The position numbers were made by a program, and so were the translations under genes. The notes below the pieces were generated by a model that was not told the origin of the DNA, searched no databases, and saw only the letters and a list, made by a program, of their open reading frames with translations. Of a DNA stretch of 64,000 bases, positions 58,166 through 64,000 are shown one piece after another. This DNA comes from Achatina immaculata (lineage: Eukaryota > Mollusca > Gastropoda > Stylommatophora > Achatinidae), in contig CM019721.1 in the NCBI GenBank assembly GCA_009760885.1, forward strand, positions 15,129,696-15,193,695, in the 5' to 3' direction. How positions within the stretch are numbered: the stretch's first letter is position 1; every line of letters begins with the position of its first letter.

Positions 58166-60372
58166 TTTTTCTTTTTTGATTAATGAGAAGTTTCATAATT
58201 TTTGTTTTGTCTTTGTTAATTTCAAGATCTATTTTGCTAGCCAAGGAAGACAGGGAATCTGTTTTTTCCTGCATCAGTTTCACATTGTCACTGATAAGAG
58301 TTATGTCATCTGCAAAATCAAGAACTTCTGTGTGGGTCCCATGTACCTAATTAGCGCCGGTTTTACCTGTACAGCATCTTTTCATTATAAAGTATATGGC
58401 AATTCCAAAAAGCAATGGAGATAATATACTTCTTTGTTTCACGCCTGTTTCAATCTGGAACCATTCGCTCATTCCTTCTTCTGTCCTAACTGCACAAACA
58501 TATCCGTTGTAGAGATCTCTAATGATGTTGACAATTTTAGATGGTATTCCATATAGTCTTAAAATTCTCCACTATGAATCTCTGAGTATGCTATCAAATG
58601 CTTTTTTAAAGTCTATGAAATTCAAGATTAATGGTTTCTGCTTTTCATTATGTTCTTCAAGTATTATTCTGAGAGTAAAGATCTAGTCGAGACAGCTTCT
58701 CGCTTTTCGAAATCCTGCCTGTTCTTATCTCATTGCATTATCCACTACATCTTTAATTCTAGACAGAATCACTTTACAAAACACCTTTGACATAACTGAT
58801 AATAAGGTTACACTCCTCCAGTTATTGCAGTCACTGAGGTTGCTCTTTTTGGGGATATTTTAACAACGATTCCCCTTTTCCATTTAGAAAGGAGCTTTTC
58901 TTCTTTCCAAATTTTACTAAACATTCTTGTAGTTGGCTCATGTTGTCACTGTTAATAGCTTTTAACATTTCGACTGTTATTTCATCTTCACCTGCAGCTT
59001 TGTTATTAGCCATTAGATTCACTGCTGTTTCAGTTTCATTCAGTGTAACTTCATCTAAGTTGACATTTAGTTGTGGGACTGGTAAATCAGTTTCAAGATT
59101 TATTAATTCATTTGGGTGTGGTCGATTAAATATTTCTTGGAAGTGTTTGGTCCATCTTTGCTTTTGATCTTTACTTGATGTTAATAGGTTGCCTGTTTTT
59201 CTAAAGACTGGTCTTTCTCTGGAGGTAATAGCACCTATTAGCTTCTTCTGTATATTATATAGAGTTTGTCTCCTGTTTTTACTGCATTTTCTGCTTCTTT
59301 TGCCATATTGTCCATATATTCTCTCTTGTCTCTTCTAGCTGAACTTTTTACTTTATTGTCTCGTTCTTTTTATGTTGTTTTTATGAAAACCTTTCCAAGA
59401 TCTGTCTTTACACTCATCATGGCTAATTTGGCTGCTCTTCTTCCATGTATGGATTTCTATGTGTTATCTGATATCCATGCTTTTCTACTTGTTGATTGCA
59501 ATCCAGCACTTGCTTTTGCTGCCGTGATTATGGCTGTGCTGTATGAATTTCATAATTCATCTATGTCTGTCTTGTCACTCTTTGAGTGCTACGAAATGTT
59601 TGGTAAGTTCCAGATTGAAATCACTGTTGGTATGCTCGTCTTGCAGGCTATGACTGTTTATCTTTCTGGATGTTGATTTCTTGTACTGTATGTTCAGTTT
59701 CTTTTCCTTCCTATTTACACAGATTGTAATCACTGTTGACATCTGAACCCCCATATGCTCTTACATCTATCAGAGATGTTCTGAATTGCTTTCTAATACA
59801 AAAATTATCTTGGTTCTATCATCTGGAGATATCTATGTTGTTTTATGTACCTCTTTGTATGGAAATACTGTTCCTCCACTGACAATGCCTTCTGTTAGAC
59901 ATAATTCAATTAATCTTTCTGCATTCTGATTTATTGTATCAATCCCTTCTTTCCTCATTACTTTTTCGACGTCGGGTATCTTTTCCTACCTTGGCGTTGA
60001 AGTCTCCCATGACAATTAAGATGTCGTGTTTAGGTACTTTATTGATAAGTTGTTGTAGTTGGTGACATAAATCGTCTTTTATTTCATCATCTGCATCGTT
60101 CGAGGGTGCATATCATTGTATGATTGTCATTCTTCCGTGCCTTATTTTAGTATCGTGCTCTTAATATACGACCGTTCACTGGTTCCCATTCTGTCAGGCT
60201 CTTTGCTGCTACACTGGACATAATTATACCCACTCCTTGATATTTCTCATCGTCTCTGCCTGAATGTATGATTAACTTACGGTTTTCCGCCGATCTTTTC
60301 CCTGCTTCTGGCCATCGCATTTCAGTGATGCCAAGTATGTCTTGGTGATATCTTTCCATTTCTTAGAATATC
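58166..60372 (-). mobile_element. RTE LINE, 5' and middle part
   Basis: The minus strand carries endonuclease start motifs (MERYHQDILGITEMRWPEAG, 60359), an endonuclease body in broken frames, the NKAAGEDEITVEMLKAINSD finger (59010), and a palm with FADDITL (about 58320). It then joins the other copy at about 58165, where the same RT segment starts over, so the two are separate insertions or a duplication. Stops and indels are frequent. Confidence 0.88.
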
Positions 60373-61560
60373 TGAGCAGTTTGTGATGCCTGCGGGCACG
60401 CATGGATAGTATTAAGGAATTATTTCAGCTTTGTGTTATTCATGTCTATTGTTGTATTTGTTGATTGTGTAGCAATGCAGATTTTTTGCGTACCATCCTA
60501 GACAACAAATTTTAACAATATTTAAGTGTGATGTAGGATTTTAACTTGATCACTGAACTGAACCTGTACATCGTCTTTCTTGTTAAAGATTCTTCCTGCG
60601 CACACTGACCTTAGAGAAGCGAGGGAGTACATGGGGAGAAAATGCATACAATGATTCAAAGTTTCACAATTCAGACTCCGGCTTCAATGTATTTGGGATA
60701 ACCCATATATGTTCCGCGCATGCCGCAGCACCCATCCAAGAGTATGTTTACTAATAGTTCCTGTCAAATATTGGTTGTTTTGCTTTTTCTGTCACACAGT
60801 TCGGATTTCATGCCAGCACCTTCAGTTTGTCCTAGCTCCAACAGTCTCCTCACAGCTACATTGTTCTTCCATTCCCCTTCTTTATTTTCCCGCAGTCTAT
60901 CAAATACAACTATAGCAATGTCCCCCTTGTCCGTTGTCAGTATGCCATTGTTTTAGTCTGTCTAGCCAGTCTTATTGCATAGGATGAATTTTTAAAAAAA
61001 AATCAACCAGGATATATTAGTCTCGCACGCACTTAACAGTCAACAGAGATAAAATGGATCAGGACAGTGTGGATGTTGACAGTAGGAGAGCATTGTTCAT
61101 CTTAAAGACCACTATAAAAGGAAGTATTTAAAACACGTTTTAAGAAAACTTGGATAATGAAAAACGTCTGAAATGCTTTATCATTTTGCCCTTTTGCATC
61201 AATTCATCATTTTTTGGGCCGTATTGTTAATCTTCAAGTCATTACTAACCTGCATTTATTGTCCCCACAAACGTTGTAAAAGTTCTGTGTCTGACACTCT
61301 TGTCAAATCGAGGTTGAAAATTAAGTTTTTAAAAAAAAACTATTTACCACTAACGTGTGAACTAAGCTGTGATAATGAAATCAGTGTCACCACATCAAAA
61401 CAGAAATACTAACATCAAACATAAAAAAGTAGCGAAAGAGGTCAGCCGTGAATCTATTTTTACCTGTTATATGTTTTAATACTTTGCCTTTTCTAGTACT
61501 TAGTCATTCATCTCCATTTCTTTTTGTTTTCCGTTCTAAACGTTTTTTCATAGTAAAAAA
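60373..61560. other. Downstream flank, nothing recognised
   Basis: No feature supported. Short overlapping frames at 60709-60956 show no family signature. Confidence 0.4.
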
Positions 61561-61561
61561 A

Positions 61562-61790
61562 AAAGTAAAGGTAACCCTGCCATGCCTACAGGCACATAGG
61601 GATATGGTGTTAGTGCCCATATTTTCCTTGACCTGTCAGCACATTAGAGGGTGATATGGTCAGTATCACGCCTGGCTGCCTTTTCCTTCCCCAACTCCAG
61701 AAGAAGTCGGGTACCCATTTCTACAGCTGGGTGACTGGGGTGCCGCCGGCCGGATTCGAACCCCCGACCTTCGCCATGAGAGACCAGTGA
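61562..61790 (-). mobile_element. tRNA-derived SINE related to family A
   Basis: On the minus strand, the B-box-like GGGGGTTCGAATCCGG (about 61760) is followed by GGCACCCCAGTCACCCAGCT and ATGGGTACCCGACTTCTTCT. The block TGATACTGACCATATCACCC, TAACACCATATCCC and AGGCATGGCAGGGTTACC lines up with the family A body. The A box seems lost (5'-truncated). The head differs from family A, so it is a sister subfamily. Confidence 0.82.
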
Positions 61791-63175
61791 AACGTTTTTT
61801 CATAAATAGAACGAAATTCTGCTTCAGAAAATCGAAATTTTAATACAAATGATTATTCAGGATATGCTTCTCTACACATATGAACCACCCACTGAGCGGT
61901 TCCTGGTGAATGCAGGCCCTCTCTTTAACAAAGTTATATTTGTAAAATAAACATGGAGTTGCTATATGTTAATTTGTTATGCAAATTTTGAAACAGCATC
62001 ACAAAATAAATGTCATGGCTTTCTTTAAATAGTGCATAATTCGATTGATGGCGATAGTATTGTGTATGTATACATGTTTGATGGAGATAGTATTGTTCAT
62101 GTATACCTGTATAAATCGTTAAACATTAACCGCTTTTCCTTACAAAGTTTTGTAAATTATTGTACTAGAACTGATCATGTAGCTGTAAAATCCTTTCACT
62201 GCCTTTGTAAAAATATTACTTGCCATAGATGTGTACATCTTCCATTTATTCTGCAGTTTAAAAAAAAGTATTTATTAAACGAAATACGTGCATCTGGAGT
62301 GACTTGGTGCCAGAAATGTGGCGTCAGTTTGTGACTGCGTTGAAAGTGTTTTTCTGTCATGCTCTGACTTCAAATGATGTGTGGCTTGAGGTCACAAGAT
62401 GACACGAACTGAAGAACTGCAGGAGAAGAAAGATGTTTAGTAGAGTAACTTTATAATATTTTCTTTTCCTGTTGTTTGCTTAAGTGAGTGTCCTCTCACC
62501 ATAATACAATAGAAAATGATAAATGGCCATCATTTCATTTGTTTGTGTTTATTTTGTTTTGTAATGAAGTTACATTTGCTTGTAAAACTGTGCTGAAAAT
62601 TTGAGTACATTTTTGTATTGTGCAATAATCTCTTCTGTTGTTGTGTCAGTTCCTATGGGTTGCAACTGGTCCTGCTACTGGCATTTTAAAAAAATATTTA
62701 TTTACCTTTTTTCGTTATTTAGAATGACAAAATTATAACAGCGGACAACAGTCATAAAATATCTGTTGCATTCTCAACGTTCCTGAGATGTAATGCATTT
62801 TGAAATCGTAAATAATCAGATACTACAGATATGCAGCAGATGACTTCATTAACAGGGTAAGTATCTATGGAACCAGATACCTCTGACTCAACTCCGGTCA
62901 GCATATAAACATAGCAAATGTTTATTTTCTGGCTGAATATGCCACATTGACTTATGTCACCTTTTTTGTGACAAAAATTTCAAACTGCACAAAATCACAC
63001 AAAAAACTCTTTAAAGAATGAGGTTAATTTCTAGATTAGAGCGTCGGATAACAGACATCTATAGACAGAGACAAAATAAGAGAGTAACGCTCTGTAGAAC
63101 ACTGTACTTTACATATCAGTGTTTTCAGACCTAGAGGTAAGAACTCTGGAATGAAAGAACAAGATATGGTTTAAT
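61791..63175. other. Downstream flank, nothing recognised
   Basis: AT-rich DNA with no supported feature. A 100-codon + frame (62032-62334) starts with a duplicated IDGDSIVYVYMFDGDSIVHV stretch and has no recognisable family. Confidence 0.4.
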
Positions 63176-63177
63176 AA

Positions 63178-63325
63178 TTACTCAAAAGCAGCATTGACCT
63201 TCAAGAATCTTGAGAACAAATGGCATTCAAAATTTATAAGCTTGTACTTATCCACCATCATTTATGCATGTGAAAGCTGGAAAACAACTAAAGAAATAAG
63301 CAACAAATTAGACTCTTTCAACATG
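63178..63325 (+). mobile_element. RTE LINE thumb fragment
   Basis: Encodes SKAALTFKNLENKWHSKFIS, then after a small deletion LSTIIYACESWKTTKEISNK, LDSF, matching the thumb at 57600-57800 and 40170-40340. Both ends are lost. Confidence 0.75.
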
Positions 63326-63329
63326 CACT

Positions 63330-64000
63330 AGCCAGTGTAGTCTGTTCAGTTTTAAGACATTTATAATTCGTTGGGATTTAAACAAGCTGTTCAGCTCAGT
63401 GTTCTTTCTAGCTCTCCATTCTCTACTGTTGGTATCCTTTATCGGCCCAAAAGATTCTTCTTTGTATCTTGTTCTAAAAGATCTGCAATTTTTGTTCATC
63501 TTTCTTTGTTGTACTCCACGTTTCTAATCCATATACAGCGGTTGGTTTTATAGTTTTGTAGATTGTTATCTTGATGTTCTGGGACAGGATTTTGGATTTT
63601 AACGGATGGCACAGGGCAAAGTATATTTATTCCCTGTGTTGCTTCTGTTGAAGGTTGTGCCTAGATATTTGTATGTTTCTCCTTTCCTAATAATCATCTC
63701 TCCAACATTTTATACAATCTGAATCATTCTGCTTCTGGTCTCTTGATATTTTCATATACTCTGTCTTATCTTGGTTAATGGTCAAGCCCACTTTTAGTGG
63801 TACATCTCTCAGGTGTATGCAGGCATTGATGACTTTTTGCATAGTTTCGATGTCATCAGCGTATCCTAGAATGTTAGCTTGCTCTTCTTTACTGTTTTCT
63901 TCTTTCGCTTTTCTGATTACCTTTTCTAGTTCTAGGTTGAATTGTAATGGAAATAATGTATCACTTTGTTTTAAACCAGTTCTTATAGAGAATGGTTCTG
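63330..64000 (-). mobile_element. LINE reverse transcriptase, another family, cut by the window edge
   Basis: The minus strand shows the palm box LGYADD (about 63872-63855), LTKIRQS (about 63775), a YKYLGTTFN-like segment (about 63680-63655) and, after frameshifts, SFGPIKDTNSREWRARKNTE, LNSLF, RLHWLVHVERV (63450-63310). This is RT palm and thumb order. It continues beyond 64000. Confidence 0.75.

Overview
This is a eukaryotic, AT-rich, intron- and transposon-dominated window. It has one spliced protein-coding gene on the + strand, and almost everything else is mobile DNA in its introns and flanks. The repeats (RTE-type LINEs with a craniofacial-development-protein-2-like endonuclease, tRNA-derived SINEs with a conserved 3' block, Tc1/mariner/Tigger DNA transposons, a Penelope-like element, an R2-group HERO-like LINE, and GATA/TACA/TA microsatellites) suggest a lophotrochozoan, most likely a mollusc and perhaps a gastropod. 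That assignment is inference from repeat style only; no species marker is present.

The gene (4183-56537) was assembled by hand from six exons whose donors, acceptors and reading phases chain without conflict: 4183-4300, 12878-12990, 17419-17587, 22315-22566, 41825-46183 and 53314-56336 (or on to a stop at 56537). The predicted protein is about 2,680-2,744 residues. It has a short acidic N-terminus, one I-set immunoglobulin domain split over exons 2-3, a linker exon, a giant exon coding for about 1,000 residues of E/K/R/Q-rich helix built on an 11-residue repeat, a cluster of short S-x-x-E-L-R-like motifs, and a low-complexity acidic/Ser-Thr exon with four E-x-T-P-[FY] motifs. The open frame ends in a strongly hydrophobic tail. 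I infer a cytoskeletal or muscle Ig protein but cannot name an orthologue.

Region by region: 1-4182 is upstream DNA with a deletion-derivative mariner and GATA/TACA microsatellites. Intron 1 (4301-12877) holds SINEs, minus-strand LINE pieces and one copy of a ~1.15-kb interspersed repeat. Intron 2 (12991-17418) holds a LINE 3' end, a decayed mariner and a SINE. Intron 3 (17588-22314) holds a SINE, a Tc1 element with both terminal repeats, a perfect 34-bp hairpin and a LINE piece. Intron 4 (22567-41824) holds a near-identical segmental duplication involving a mariner, a 476-bp tandem unit and a HERO-like LINE, then an RTE LINE interrupted by a Penelope-like element. Intron 5 (46184-53313) holds the second copy of the 1.15-kb repeat, split by a Tigger element with a precise empty site visible in copy 1, and a ~70-bp minisatellite. 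Downstream of 56537 lie stacked minus-strand RTE LINE copies, a SINE and the edge of another LINE.

All transposon reading frames examined carry stops, frameshifts or lost catalytic residues, so none looks autonomous as read. The intron-4 copies are nearly identical, so they are either a very recent duplication or an assembly problem.
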